Assembly (NCBI GenBank): GCA_018398815.1
Contig: CM031611.1
Location: forward strand, 80,892,375-80,956,374
Direction of reading: 5' to 3'
Length of the DNA stretch: 64,000 nucleotides
Source of the DNA: Conus ventricosus
Taxonomy: Eukaryota > Mollusca > Gastropoda > Neogastropoda > Conidae
Below the pieces are notes generated by a model. The model was not told the DNA's origin. It saw only the letters and a program-made list of their open reading frames with translations, and made no database searches. This document shows, one piece after another, positions 1-10,799 of the stretch. Each line of letters begins with the position of its first letter. Positions within the stretch are counted from its first letter, which is position 1. The translations under genes and the position numbers were made by a program.

Positions 1-660
1 TCATTTATCCATCAGCTTCAAATCATGCATCATGGTCTCAAACCTTAGCGGATGTGGTGTAGCATATATGGACTAGTGCGCACGCAGTGATGCCTCCTTG
101 ATGAAACTGAAACGCTTGGAACACTGAAGTCACATCTCTTTCTTATCACTAACAAAGTTGATAAAGATCTTTTACAAATATAATAATGTGAAAAGACACA
201 GAAATACACATACACACACACTTGTAGCCCTGAGTTCCCCTAGCTGTAAATTTGTTCTAAACAGGCATAATGATTTTTTTTTTTTTTTAATGACAAAACC
301 TTTGACTGGAAATAAGACCAATGCTGCGAAAAAGGAAATAGTCTTTTGCAATGATGTTCAACCTGATGGACTCAGTGATGCCATGAAACCTTTGTTTCAA
401 CATAAACTTCAGTTAGTTCAAAGCAAGTCTCTTCAAAGTAAGCATCTGTAACTTTTCACATGCAGTGACTTCGTTGGGAACAAAAGAACAAAGTCAAAGG
501 AAGACACATTACCACCAAAATAAGCGCCTTTTAAACAGACTTGTAAAAACTCAAAACATTGCTGCAACACTGGTACTCGGATCCTTCACACTCAAACAAG
601 CAATTCCTTCTCTGCATTCTATGCACTGGCAGGATCTCTGACAGATTTGGCAGCAAACTG
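1..660. other. DDX19 intron, no gene seen
   Basis: AT-rich sequence in the intron that follows the last visible DDX19-like exon. The short open frames here have no recognisable domain, and I found no helicase-core exon on the minus strand. Confidence 0.5.
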
Positions 661-672
661 TCCACCCTATCC

Positions 673-1230
673 TTTGCTGTCATCTTCCGTTGTGCACCCA
701 ACAATCTGTATGAAGTGCTTTACATCTGTTCTCCTTTGCTGTCATCTTCCGTTGTGCACCCAACAATCTGTATGAAGTGCTTTACATCTGTTCTCCTTTG
801 CTGTCATCTTCCGTTGTGCACCCAACAATCTGTATGAAGTGCTTTACATCTGTTCTCCTTTGCTGTCATCTTCCGTTGTGCACCCAACAATCTGTATGAA
901 GTGCTTTACATCTGTTCTCCTTTGCTGTCATCTTCCGTTGTGCACCCAACAATCTGTATGAAGTGCTTTACATCTGTTCTCCTTTGCTGTCATCTTCCGT
1001 TGTGCACCCAACAATCTGTATGAAGTGCTTTACATCTGTTCTCCTTTGCTGTCATCTTCCGTTGTGCACCCAACAATCTGTATGAAGTGCTTTACATCTG
1101 TTCTCCTTTGCTGTCATCTTCCGTTGTGCACCCAACAATCTGTATGAAGTGCTTTACATCTGTTCTCCTTTGCTGTCATCTTCCGTTGTGCACCCAACAA
1201 TCTGTATGAAGTGCTTTACATCTGTACATC
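673..1230. repeat. 62-bp minisatellite, 9 near-identical copies
   Basis: The unit begins TTTGCTGTCATCTTCCGTTG and recurs exactly every 62 bp (673, 735, 797 ... 1169) with almost no divergence, which implies recent expansion. It lies in a DDX19 intron. Confidence 0.95.
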
Positions 1231-1584
1231 TTCTCATCAGCTTCACTCTTCTTTTGACACTCATCCCCTGCCATATATATCAAAAGAAAGACCCAAGGTG
1301 GAAGGTCTTCTTCTTCTCAAGGCACCATGAAACACACAACCTCTGCCTCTCAAGACACCCATTCTCTTGAACAAAATCTAACACAGGTTTGAAAACTCAT
1401 CTCTTCTGCAATAAGAATATATGATGTCGGAATGAATGTATGTAAATTATGTATGAACTGAGTTAGACTGTCTAGAAGGTGCTCAATGTAACTGTCCAAT
1501 ATCATACCATAATTCTGGGTTTTGCCAAGAAATGTTTGGGTTAAAATAACTTAAATGTTTCCTGAAAAATATTAGGTAGGGAAC

Positions 1585-1760
1585 ATACACACACATTCTC
1601 TTTCTCACTTACACTCAGTCACACACACATATTCTTTCTTTCTCTCTCTTGTCTCAAGTATACACACACACACAATTACTCACACACTTACACTCTCTCT
1701 CTTTTACACAAACATAAGCACACACAAACACACACACTCTCTCTCTCTCTCTCTGAATCC
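1585..1760. repeat. Mixed (CA)n/(CT)n microsatellite tract
   Basis: Interrupted CACACA and CTCTCT blocks immediately downstream (minus sense) of the 1782-1920 exon donor. Confidence 0.8.
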
Positions 1761-1781
1761 ACACAAAGTGATGGCACTCAC

Positions 1782-1920
1782 AGATTGAGGGCCTCAAAGG
1801 ACTTGACAGAATACAGGGGTGAATTGGGGTCTTTGCGGAGAACCTCAATGTCAGTCTTGGAATTAATCAGCTTGGAATGGAGCAGCTTCTGTAGCAGGGA
1901 CACGTCTTCCTTCTTCACCT
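1782..1920 (-). CDS. DDX19: DDX19-like exon with the pre-core signature
   Basis: Minus-strand exon of 139 nt. Its acceptor follows GAAACAG and its donor is GTGAGT (plus-strand ACTCAC at 1776-1781). The first two bases complete a Glu codon begun in the previous exon. It encodes EVKKEDVSLLQKLLHSK... RKDPNSPLYSVKSFEALNL, the most recognisable part of the gene in this window. The 145 bp immediately upstream of the acceptor (plus 1921-2065) hold partial tandem copies of the acceptor region. Confidence 0.85.
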
Positions 1921-4900
1921 CTGTTTCAGAGAAAACCCATCTGGTCAATCAAAAACAACATCACTCACACAGTCATTCCTTCTTCACATTTGTTTCTGAC
2001 ATAACCCATGTGATCAAACACAACATCACTCACACAGTCATTCCTTCTTCACCTCTGTTTCAGATAAAACCCAACCACCGGTTCACCAACAACTTTCCGG
2101 CTAGAATCGCTATATTAAAATCTGTGATCCTTTCAAAACTAATCCATCTCTGGCTGCTTTTGCCAAATCCACCAGATGTTTTGCTTTCAAGTCATGTCAA
2201 CAAATCTGTTAAAAATTTGTGTGGAATAAGAAAACAGACATCGGTCGAAAAACTGCACATAAATGTGTAAAAAATTGCAGTTTTCGGTCCTTCCAAGTTA
2301 AACACTTTTGTCACATCTTTGAAGGTGCCTTGGATCCGTAGAAGTGAAAGATCAAAGCATTAATGGAAAAATATTCTACTCTGCAACTTCCCTCAATGGA
2401 GTCTGATCCACAAACATGGTCCAGAGATCATTTCAAAATTTACGAATTACAACCAATTCTGGGCAGTTTTTGAAGCTTATAAATATTTCTATGACAAATG
2501 TGCGCCCAAAAATTCTGTCGAACTATTAGCTGAACCAATATGATGCAATGAATGATTCAAGTCAGGAAAAAATACATTGTCTCAAGAATATTTGAAAATG
2601 AAAATATTTTTATATCTAGCACATTTTTTTCATAACAAATACACCAATTATGTTTTTTTGTTTTTTTTAACATAAAGAATTCAGCACTAAAACCATCAGA
2701 TCTGGGACTTTGGTTGTTTTTCATCGCCTTAACCCTCTGCCTACCGCATGACTTTGTGCTATATGACTATGAGAATACCATGCCAAGAGAGGTAACTCTG
2801 CAACACATACACACTTGCCATAAAGAAACCTCAATAGAAAATTTGTTTTTAACTTATCTATTCTGTAAAAGTAATGAAAAAAATTCAAAGACATCACTCC
2901 ATCCAAAACAGCCATTTTCCCCCACATATAGTGAACTGGTACACGAGGAAAAAAAACAACTGAACAGACTAACTCTACTTCAGTGTTCTCGGTGCTAAAA
3001 CAATTTTCCCTCAATTCACTGTACCCACAGAACATCATGGATTAGGAGCACAGAGTGATTTTCCAAGTCTAAACAAAGTACTGAAACCTTCAGGAACAAA
3101 ATTAAAGTATTCTGTATGGTATGCACACTAAATAATCAACTTCTGTTGTGAAGCAAAAAACAACAACCCAAACTTCAACAATTTTGTTAAACTGAAGGCA
3201 TCACATACAAGAAGATTTGTCTTCCAACTACTGAGGGGAAAAATAACAAGAACAGATTACTGAATACTGGGCTTTAGATTGTGATGGAATTCAACAAAAA
3301 TGTGCTTTTGCACAAGTGCACTGAGCAACCCCCCCCCCCCTCCCCCCCCAACACACACACACACACACACACACTGTGGTGATGATGTACCTCTTGTCCG
3401 GCTCCTCTTTGCTTTTTGATAAACAGGCAGTTTTTATTTTAGGCCAGAGTTTATGTTCATCCTTTTCTGCTTGTGTTTTGTGCAGCAAATCAATTTGTTT
3501 CTCGTTAAAAATCTGCCAAAATTCTTCTGAAATCAAAAGGCTAAAGGTGATGCTCCCACAGGCAAATCATGGGACACACCCACTGACTGACCCGGTTTCC
3601 TGGCTGTCAAAACAAGGGAACCTTTTGGGGGCTTCACTTCTTGTAGCCAACCACTCCAGTCAAGAATTAAAGAATCTCTAGCAAGTTTTGTTTTTCGAAT
3701 TTTCTTTTTTTGGGGCTCTGGGCCCAGCAGCAATGGGCTATTCGACGTCGTCATTATCATCGCCTGAATCATTATTGATTCCGGCCTCAAAATCAGTCAG
3801 CAGTCATCTTTATTCATAACTAGGTCAAGATTGACGTCCGAATCGTCTTGCTTCAAATCTTCTTCAAGAGTGTAGCCCGCAAATACGCTCTCTTCATCAA
3901 TATCACTTCAGAAAATGAATTCTGCAAGTTGCATAGTTACTTGATCCGCCATTTTCCCAGAAAATCTTCGCGAAAAAAATGAAACTACTCCACCAAAACT
4001 CATGCAACAAAAACCAAAATGGCGTCCAGAAACGGAAGTACCGGAAGACTCTTCCGTCGCAATTGCATTCTGGGATATGCGATGGTGAAAGCGAAAGTCA
4101 TTGACCGAGTATTCAGCGGTCGATCTCGGTCGATCCGGTATTCAGAAAGAGGAAATCTCGCGGTCGATCATGGTCGATCTGGTAGGCATTGGGTTAAGGA
4201 CAAATGTTGCCTCCTCTAGAGCGATTTCTCCTAATTCAGTAGCTTCACCTTGATTTAAACACGGAATGTCTTTAACTAGATCTTTACTATCACAATCCTC
4301 AACAGCAGCACCAGCATACATAAAAATTTCCTACTTCTTTTGAGGATGTCTTTTTGATTTGTTACATTTTCATGTTGATCACTGATCCTAGCGATGTTCT
4401 TTCTAATACAACGTGCTAAAACAGATTCCGCCCTACCTTTGTCTTCCCCATCCTCACCGCCTCCTGTGGAGGCAGCGGCTGTGGCGCCATTGGCCGCCCC
4501 CTGTGTCTGCGAAGCGGCCTGAGCACCGGGGTTGTCTCCTGCGGGGGTCACAGCCGGGGGGGCTGAAGTGGCAGTTGCTGTTACGGGCTGTGCTGCGTTT
4601 GTGGCAGAGGTAGCATCAGAGGCTGTGGCAGTGGTGGTGGTGGTGGTGGTGGAAGCAGCTGGCGTTTGCTGGATGTTAAGGCCGCTCACCTGTCAGAACA
4701 AACAGGTAAACGTGTACATATGCACCTGTGGACACTTAACCAGATGGACTTCATGCCATGGAGCCAGCACACACACACACACACACAAACACACACAGAA
4801 CAGGTATACCACAGAATCTAGCACAACTTCATCCAATTCCTTTAAAACAATTAACAGATAGTTTATGACTGTTAAAAGCAAAAGATATAACATCAACAAC

Positions 4901-7117
4901 TTGTTAGTGGAACTGGAAATGACTGAATATGTAACTTTTCATTAAATGTGACAAAATCTCTGTCCATTCAAAGACTGTCCCATTTTTCATAGTATGCAAA
5001 TTCTTATGAATGAACAGTCACATAACATGACTTAAATCCTTCCCATTCGAGGACTGTTCTGTTTCCTGACGTACAAATTGTCACATATCTATTGATTACA
5101 TTTCTTTCTTGTTGCTGTTGACCATTAAAGACTCCGAAAGCTTACATAACAGACACCTACCGAAAGTTCAAAATTCTGCAGCGAGATTCATTCTGAAGGC
5201 TAGAAAACCTGAACATGTACAGCCTCTCCTTACGAAACAGTACTGTCACCAATTTCTTCTCGAGTATAATATATAAAATTTCAGGTATCAGTTACAACCC
5301 TTCTTCTTACTCTTTCCCAGCCCGTTTTTGAAACCTTAATTGTCAGCTCGTGTTTAATTCCATGTTTACACTTTTAAATTACAGGCTTCATTTCTTTTAT
5401 AGCCATAATGTAGTTGGAAAAGGCACAATGCTATTTAAGTATTTAATTAAATAATGATTGCCCACAAAGACTATACACTTCTTCAATATGGAAAAAAAAT
5501 CACCATTTTAATTAGCAAAGAGATGGACAGAGACTCATTCCTTGCTGCGCTATGCCACGGATCAACTGCTTTTCAGTCAGGCCTGCAATGTCATGTTCCT
5601 ATGACCAACACCGGTAGTAGTTCATACCATTCTTTGGAACATATTTACACTTTGCACTTATTCTTTAATACAACAGGTGCTGACAGTAAAGCTAAGTAAA
5701 ACTGAAGTACCACCAGCCGCCGTGGCGAAGTGGTTAGCGTCGCGGACTCCCGGCTGGGAGGTCGTGGGTTCGAATCCCATCAGAGTCATGTGGGTTTTTT
5801 CTGCCCCGACCGGCTCCTACCCAGAGTTGAGTTTGCTGCGGACTCAGTTGAGAAGACTGGGACCACACAGTCGAGTTTCATCCACTTAATGGATGCGTTT
5901 CTGAGAGTGTTGCTCAAATTTCCTGACCAACACTGCAGGTGCCTGTATCTCTCGGGCCTGGTTGACGCCGGGATATATTATGAAAGGAAGCGTAGAGTAC
6001 AGCCCTGTCATGTAGTCTCAGACCGAAATGGAAATCTGTAGCATCATCTTAATCATCCTCATTCCCATTGATCAGCATTAAAAAAAAACCAAATGTCTCA
6101 AAATCTGTGGCCCTTCATGCCCTGCTCTCATGGTGACCTCAATTTCGATGTCCTCTCCACGTTTGTGGCCTTGGTTTGCTTCCCGTCGGGGTCACTGGTA
6201 TCGGCAGGTACATGCGGGCTGGACGTTGGACGGACGTGGTGGCGCCCTCCGGGGGGAGAGCTCACTCACGCCGGCTCCGCGACTAAGCAATTATTGTCGT
6301 CAGTGGGGGGCTTAGTAGTGGTGTCCTGCGTATGTTAGATCAGAACAGGCGCCACTGAACACCACCGAAGTGACCGGCGTCAGTGCAGTGTCTCCTCCGG
6401 TGGGTTGCCTCTTGACGACTTGACATTGACTGCTCCCTTGGATTGCTGGTGCTGGGCTGCGGCGGGGCCGTCCGGGCTATGGCTGTGGACGGGGTGTCGG
6501 AATGAGCGGTGTGGGTGCACTGCCTCTGAGGTGGCGCAGAGGTTGGGACAGCAAACAAAAAAACAAAAAAAAACAAAAAACTGAAGTACCTGGCTCAAGA
6601 TCGCCATATAAAGGCAGATAACAAACATCTCCCATTCACAAACACACACACCCTTTTTTGTTGTTGAGAGATATGAATTTAAACAACAGTATAGCTCTAC
6701 ATTATGGTACACAAATGGCGAAATATAAAATATAAAAAATTTCCCATCAACAACAGAAGAAAAATATCAGATAATAATAAAAAAAAACCTAATAAACAAC
6801 CCATATTTCCTTACCTTTATTTTGCAATTACTCTAGGATGAAGCTGTGAATTTTAATGTTAGGACATTCAGCTTAAAGCCTCACAATTTTCAGTACTTTT
6901 GAGATCCTTACCTGGAACATCTAACCCGACTTCTTCAACAGTCAGCTCACAAGACAGAAAGTCCCCACAAAATACAAAGTTTCAGCATCATCAGACACTT
7001 TATTTCTAGTTCTGCACCACATTACGTCCACCTCAGATGATCATCATGTAGTTACGTTACCTTCTCCGCCAGCTTCTTCTCCTGCTGCAGCACCAGACTT
7101 CCCCAATCGTCTGCCAT
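1782..7117 (-). CDS. DDX19: DDX19/Dbp5-like DEAD-box RNA helicase, N-terminal part (gene continues beyond the left edge)
   Basis: Three coding exons join in phase on the minus strand: 7117-7061, 4689-4437 and 1920-1782. The joined product starts MADDWGSLVLQQEKK, passes through a Thr/Ala-rich low-complexity stretch and an acidic GGEDGEDK motif, and reaches KKEDVSLLQKLLHSKLI followed by IEVLRKDPNSPLYSVKSF. That last block is the signature found just before the helicase core in DDX19/Dbp5 proteins. In the family these are ATP-dependent helicases that act at the cytoplasmic face of the nuclear pore, with Gle1 and Nup159/NUP214, to release mRNA from export factors. The catalytic motifs (Walker A, DEAD) are not in this window; the last exon ends with two bases of a codon at an ACTCAC (GTGAGT) donor. 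The Ala/Thr/Gln-rich linker is longer than I expect for vertebrate members. I am confident about the family and less so about completeness of the N terminus. Confidence 0.85.
1921..2065. repeat. Partial tandem copies of an exon border
   Basis: Two imperfect copies of the segment TTCTTCACCTCTGTTTCAGA, which spans the acceptor of the 1782-1920 exon, recur at about 1980 and 2045 with intervening CACTCACACAGTCATTCC. The copies keep decoy acceptors in minus sense. Confidence 0.7.
3329..3376. repeat. Poly-C tract and (CA)n microsatellite
   Basis: C-runs of 8-10 bases followed by about 11 CA units, inside the piggyBac-like element. Confidence 0.85.
3380..3952 (-). pseudogene. piggyBac-like transposase N-terminal remnant
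   Basis: From an ATG at 3952 (minus) the frame reads MADQVTMQLAEFIF, stop, SDIDEESVFAGYTLEEDLK, then an Asp-rich stretch. Acidic SDID/EED-rich starts are typical of piggyBac-derived proteins. In further broken frames DWSGWLQEV, VGVSHDLPVGASPLAF and SEEFWQIFNEKQIDLLHKT follow, matching the layout before the DDE core in this family. There are several stops and frame changes. A (CA)n run at 3353-3375 cuts the remnant off. Confidence 0.6.
4437..4689 (-). CDS. DDX19: DDX19-like exon: Thr/Ala/Gln-rich linker
   Basis: Minus-strand exon of 253 nt, entered in phase 0 after CTGACAG and left in phase 1 at a GTAGGG donor. It encodes VSGLNIQQTPAAS, a poly-Thr run, an Ala/Thr/Pro/Gln-rich stretch and the acidic GGGEDGEDK end. 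Low complexity suggests a disordered N-terminal extension. The poly-Thr run is encoded by a CCA/GTG-type trinucleotide run (plus 4629-4652) that could vary in length. Confidence 0.75.
4690..5697. other. DDX19 intron between start exon and linker exon, no gene seen
   Basis: AT-rich sequence with a short (CA)n run at 4769-4797. I found no convincing coding or repeat structure up to the SINE at 5712. Confidence 0.5.
5712..6576 (+). mobile_element. Long tRNA-headed SINE, copy 1, with target duplication
   Basis: The head is tRNA-like, with an A box TGGCGAAGTGG (5723-5733) and a B box GGTTCGAATCC (5767-5777). The body is about 300 bp and ends in an A-run near 6080. A second module (6090-6540) begins TCTCAAAATCTGTGGCCC, and the element ends in an A-rich tail (AAACAAAAAAAC). 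The identical 14-mer AAAACTGAAGTACC flanks the whole unit at 5698-5711 and 6577-6590, so both modules were inserted as one roughly 865-bp unit. The head is not a functional tRNA gene. Confidence 0.85.
5723..5777 (+). promoter_or_regulatory. RNA polymerase III internal promoter (A and B boxes) of SINE copy 1
   Basis: A box TGGCGAAGTGG at 5723 and B box GGTTCGAATCC at 5767 match tRNA-gene consensus and are separated by 33 bases. This is the usual internal promoter arrangement of tRNA-derived SINEs. Confidence 0.8.
6591..7060. other. DDX19 intron, no gene seen
   Basis: AT-rich sequence between the SINE and the DDX19 start exon; only short A/T runs and a short CA run stand out. Confidence 0.5.
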
Positions 7118-7125
7118 TCTGCTTC
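7061..7125 (-). CDS. DDX19: DDX19-like start exon
   Basis: Minus-strand exon with acceptor AACTACAG, eight 5'-UTR bases and ATG at 7117. It encodes 19 residues, MADDWGSLVLQQEKKLAEK, and leaves in phase 0 at a GTAACG donor, which fits the phase of the 4437-4689 exon. The short acidic-Trp start resembles the beginning of metazoan DDX19 proteins. The acceptor lies at the first unit of the 54-bp minisatellite (7129 onward). Confidence 0.75.
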
Positions 7126-7128
7126 CTG

Positions 7129-7985
7129 TAGTTCTGTGCAAACCACACACAAACACCAATCCATCGTTACTCTTTGTTGAGTTCTGTGCAAACCACACAC
7201 AAACCCCAATCCATCGTTACTCTGTCTTTGTTTAGTTCTGTGCAAACCACACACAAACACCAATCCATCATTATTCTGTCTTTGTTTAGTTCTGTTCAAA
7301 CCTCACACAAACACCAATCCATCGTTACTCTGTCTTTGTTTAGTTCTGTTCAAACCACACACAAACACCAATCCATCATTATTCTGTCTTTGTTTAGTTC
7401 TGTTCAAACCTCACACAAACACCAATCCATCGTTACTCTGTCTTGTGTTTAGTTCTGTTCAAACCACACACAAACACCAATCCATCGTTACTCTGTCTTT
7501 GTTTAGTTCTGTTCAAACCACACACAAACACCAATCCATCATTATTCTGTCTTTGTTTAGTTCTGTTCAAACCTCACACAAACACCAATCCATCGTTACT
7601 CTGTCTTTGTTTAGTTCTGTTCAAACCACACACAAACACCAATCCATCGTTACTCTGTCTTTGTTTAGTTCTGTTCAAGCCACACACAAACACCAATCCA
7701 TCATTATTCTGTCTTTGTTTAGTTCTGTTCAAACCTCACACAAACACTAATCCATCGTTACTCTGTCTTTGTTTAGTTCTGTTCAAACCACACACAAACA
7801 CCGATCCATCATTATTCTGTCTTTGTTTAGTTCTGTTCAAACCACACACAAACACTAATCCATCGTCACTCTGTCTTTGTTTAGTTCTGTTCAAGCCACA
7901 CACAAACATTACTCCATCATTATACTCTGCCTTTCTTTAGTTCTGTTCAAACCACACACTAACACCACTCCATCATTACTCCTCC
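7129..7985. repeat. 54-bp minisatellite, about 16 copies
   Basis: Units of the form GTTCTGTTCAAACCACACAC ... CTGTCTTTGTTTA recur about every 54 bp. Two subtypes (CATCGTTACTC and CATCATTATTC) alternate, so there is some higher-order order. The array begins directly at the acceptor of the DDX19 start exon. The frames it leaves open are repeat artefacts. Confidence 0.9.
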
Positions 7986-8938
7986 TTTCTTTAGTTAAGT
8001 TTTGTCCACATCACATGCACCACACTATTGTAACACTACCTTTCTTTAGTTTTGTCTACATTACACACACCACACTATCTTTACTCTTCCTTTCTCTAGT
8101 TTTGTTTACATTACAAACACCAAGCTATTTTTACTCTGCCTTTCTTTAGTTCTATTCACAACATACAAAAAACCACCACTCTTTTGTTATCGTTATTCTG
8201 CCTTTCTTAAGGTCTGTTCATTGCAGTCGACACCCACAAACACCACACTATCCTTATTCTTTCTTTCCTAAGTTCTATTCACAACACACACAAACATCCA
8301 CACTCTCCCTATTCTGCATTTTCTCTTAAGTTCTGTTCACTGCACTTTATACACACCACACTATCACTATTCTGCCCTTCTTTAGTCCTGTTTTCAAAAT
8401 ACCCACACACCACACTTTCAGCAGCTTACTTTTATTGAGAAATAGTACTTTTCTGTCCACTAAACAACCAAACTGCCTCTAGTTCTGTTCATAAAACTTA
8501 CGCACACTGTGTTATTATCAATCTGCCTTTGCTTAGTTCCCTTCATGAAAAAAACCCACACAACACACTATCATCAGTCTGTCCCTTTTTGTATTCATAC
8601 AGGAAAAACAAAAAACAAACAAACAAACAAACAAACAAAACCCACACAGACCAGTACACACACACAAACACCACAATATCATCAATCTGTTTTCTTTAAT
8701 TCTGTGCATAAGAAATACCCACACACCAAACTATTATCAGTCTACCTTTCTATACCTCTGTTTATTCCAACAAAAAAAGAAAGAAAAAGAAACTGACATA
8801 CCACACTATCATCCATTTGGCTTTTCTCTAGTTCAGTTCATAAAACAACACACCCACATTCTGTTTTTCAATTGGTTTCATTCAGAAAACACCCACACAC
8901 AACTGATCATCAGCCTGCATTTTTCTACTTCTGTTCAT

Positions 8939-9011
<73 letters not shown>

Positions 9012-9560
9012 ACCTATACTTTGTTTTTCTTTGATTCTGTTCAGAAAACACCCACACACCACACCAATGTCACCCTGCCTTTCTTTAGGTTTATTCAGAT
9101 ACAAACACTGAACTTTCATCAGACCTCTTTTTTTCAGTTCTGTTTAGAAACTAAGAAAACAACAACATAATTATGACACCATCGTCAATCTGCTTTTACT
9201 TAGTTCTGTTCATATAAAACCAAACACCACACTATCATCAGACTGCCTTTCTTTAGTTCTGATCGCTAAACACACGGACAGCAGATAAACTATCATCAGA
9301 CAGCCTTTCTCTAAGTCTATTCATTCGCAAAACAACTACACTCTATACTTATGTAACTATCACAGTCTGCCTTTCTTTAGTTCTGCTCAGAAAGTAACCA
9401 ATGTCACACTACCACCAATCTGCCTTTATTTCTGAAGTTTTGTTCATAATTCAGAACACGACACTGTAACCAGTCTGCCTTTACTTACTTCTGTCCATAT
9501 CTATAACCATGCTTCTGTCCACATAGATCTATAACTAAACACCACACAGTCATCAGCACA
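7986..9560. repeat. Diverged continuation of the 54-bp minisatellite
   Basis: The same motif order (TTCTTTAGTTCTGTTCA ... ACACACCACACTATCATCA ... CTGCC) recurs with 50-65-bp spacing and rising divergence out to about 9.56 kb. The array is therefore old at the right and homogenised at the left next to the exon. A pure (CA)n block interrupts it at 8940-9007. Confidence 0.75.
8940..9007. repeat. (CA)n microsatellite
   Basis: About 34 uninterrupted CA units. Confidence 0.98.
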
Positions 9561-10080
9561 CTATATGTGCCATAAGTTAAGTAGAAATCCCCTCATATAA
9601 ATTATAAACAAAAGAGCAATAAGAGTTTTGAATTATCAATTTTAACTACACATACATAAAACTCTGTAATACTGACTGGAGTCATTGATAAACCATGTAA
9701 ACTAAATCAGTAATTATCTTGGAAAAGTCCTAGTTTAGAAGCCTCCCTCTAAGAAACAAAAAGGTTCTCTTCATGACAGCAAGAATCAATGAAACTGGCA
9801 CAGAGAAAAAGCTTTCAAACCATGACTTTTCTGATTTTGTGTCTTTGGGCTTTAAGAAGCCAGATGGTCATTTCAACCTCATTTTCATACTAAAGTCTTT
9901 TCCAATAATTGATTTCTAGTCTCTGTTTTTTTTTTGGTGTTTTTTTTTCCTTATCTATTCTAATAAAATTCAGAGATACATAGCCATACAATGGCTATCT
10001 TGCGGCTGCCACCACCAGTTGGCTTGCACTCTGGTGCAGCATAGACAGTGCTAGACTTAAAGCTGCTCCTCATCAATAAT
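9561..10080. other. DDX19 intron, no gene seen
   Basis: AT-rich unique-looking sequence without a recognisable coding or repeat feature. Confidence 0.5.
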
Positions 10081-10799
10081 TCATGAACCCACCAGCCGCC
10101 GTGGCGAAGTGGTTAGCGTCGCAGACTGCCAGCTGGGAGGTCGTGGGTTCAAATCCCAGAGTCATGTGGTTTTTCTGCCCTGACCGGCTCCTACCCAGAG
10201 TTGAGTCTGCTGCGGACTCAGTTGGGAAGACTGGGACCACACAGTCGAGTTTCATCCACTTAATGGATGCATTTCTGAGAGTGTTGCTCAAATTTCCTGA
10301 CCAACACTGCAGGTGCCTGTATCTCTCGGGCCTGGTTGACGCCGGGATATATTATGAAAGGAAGCACAGAGTACAGCCCTGTCATGTAGTCTCAGACCGA
10401 AATGGAAATGCGTAGCATCATCTTAATCATCCTCATTCTCATCGATCAGCATTTAAAAAAAAAAAAAAAAAAAGTCTCAAATTCTGTGGCCCTTCATGCC
10501 GTGCTCTCATGGTGACCTCAATTTCGATGTCCTCTCCACGTTTGTGGTCTTGGTTTGGTTCCGTTGGACGGACGTAGTGGCGCCCTCCGGAGGGAGAGCT
10601 CACTCACACCGGCTCCGCGACTAAGCAATTATTTTCGCCAGTAGGGGGCTTAGTAGGTGGTGTCCTGCGTATGTTAGATCAGAACAGGCGCCACTTAACA
10701 CCATCGAAGTGACTCGGCAGCAGTGCAGTGTCTCCTCCGGTGGGTTGTCTCTTGACGACTTGACATTGACATTGATTGTTCCCTGTGGATTGCCGGTGC

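Larger units (their letters stand above)
2729..4197 (-). mobile_element. piggyBac-like DNA transposon, internally deleted (about 1.47 kb)
   Basis: Both ends carry the piggyBac-type target TTAA (2729-2732 and 4194-4197) followed inward by matching terminal inverted repeats: CCCTCTGCCTACC on the left and, on the minus strand, CCCAATGCCTACC on the right. Inside lies a minus-strand remnant of a transposase N terminus (3380-3952). The element is too short for a full transposase and the catalytic Asp region is absent, so it is a non-autonomous or decayed copy. GGTCGATC occurs four times in the right subterminal region (4115-4180). It sits in a DDX19 intron. Confidence 0.75.

Noticed and set aside
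4019..4219. Plus-strand 66-codon frame MASRNGSTGRLFRR...
   Set aside because: It lies in the subterminal region of the piggyBac-like element, opposite to the transposase, with no recognisable domain.
4693..4899. Short frames next to the DDX19 linker exon
   Set aside because: They cross a clear splice acceptor and a CA repeat; intronic.
5712..5790. A tRNA gene (also 10091-10160)
   Set aside because: Boxes A and B are present, but the sequence leads into a SINE body with target duplications and no proper acceptor stem; it is a SINE head.
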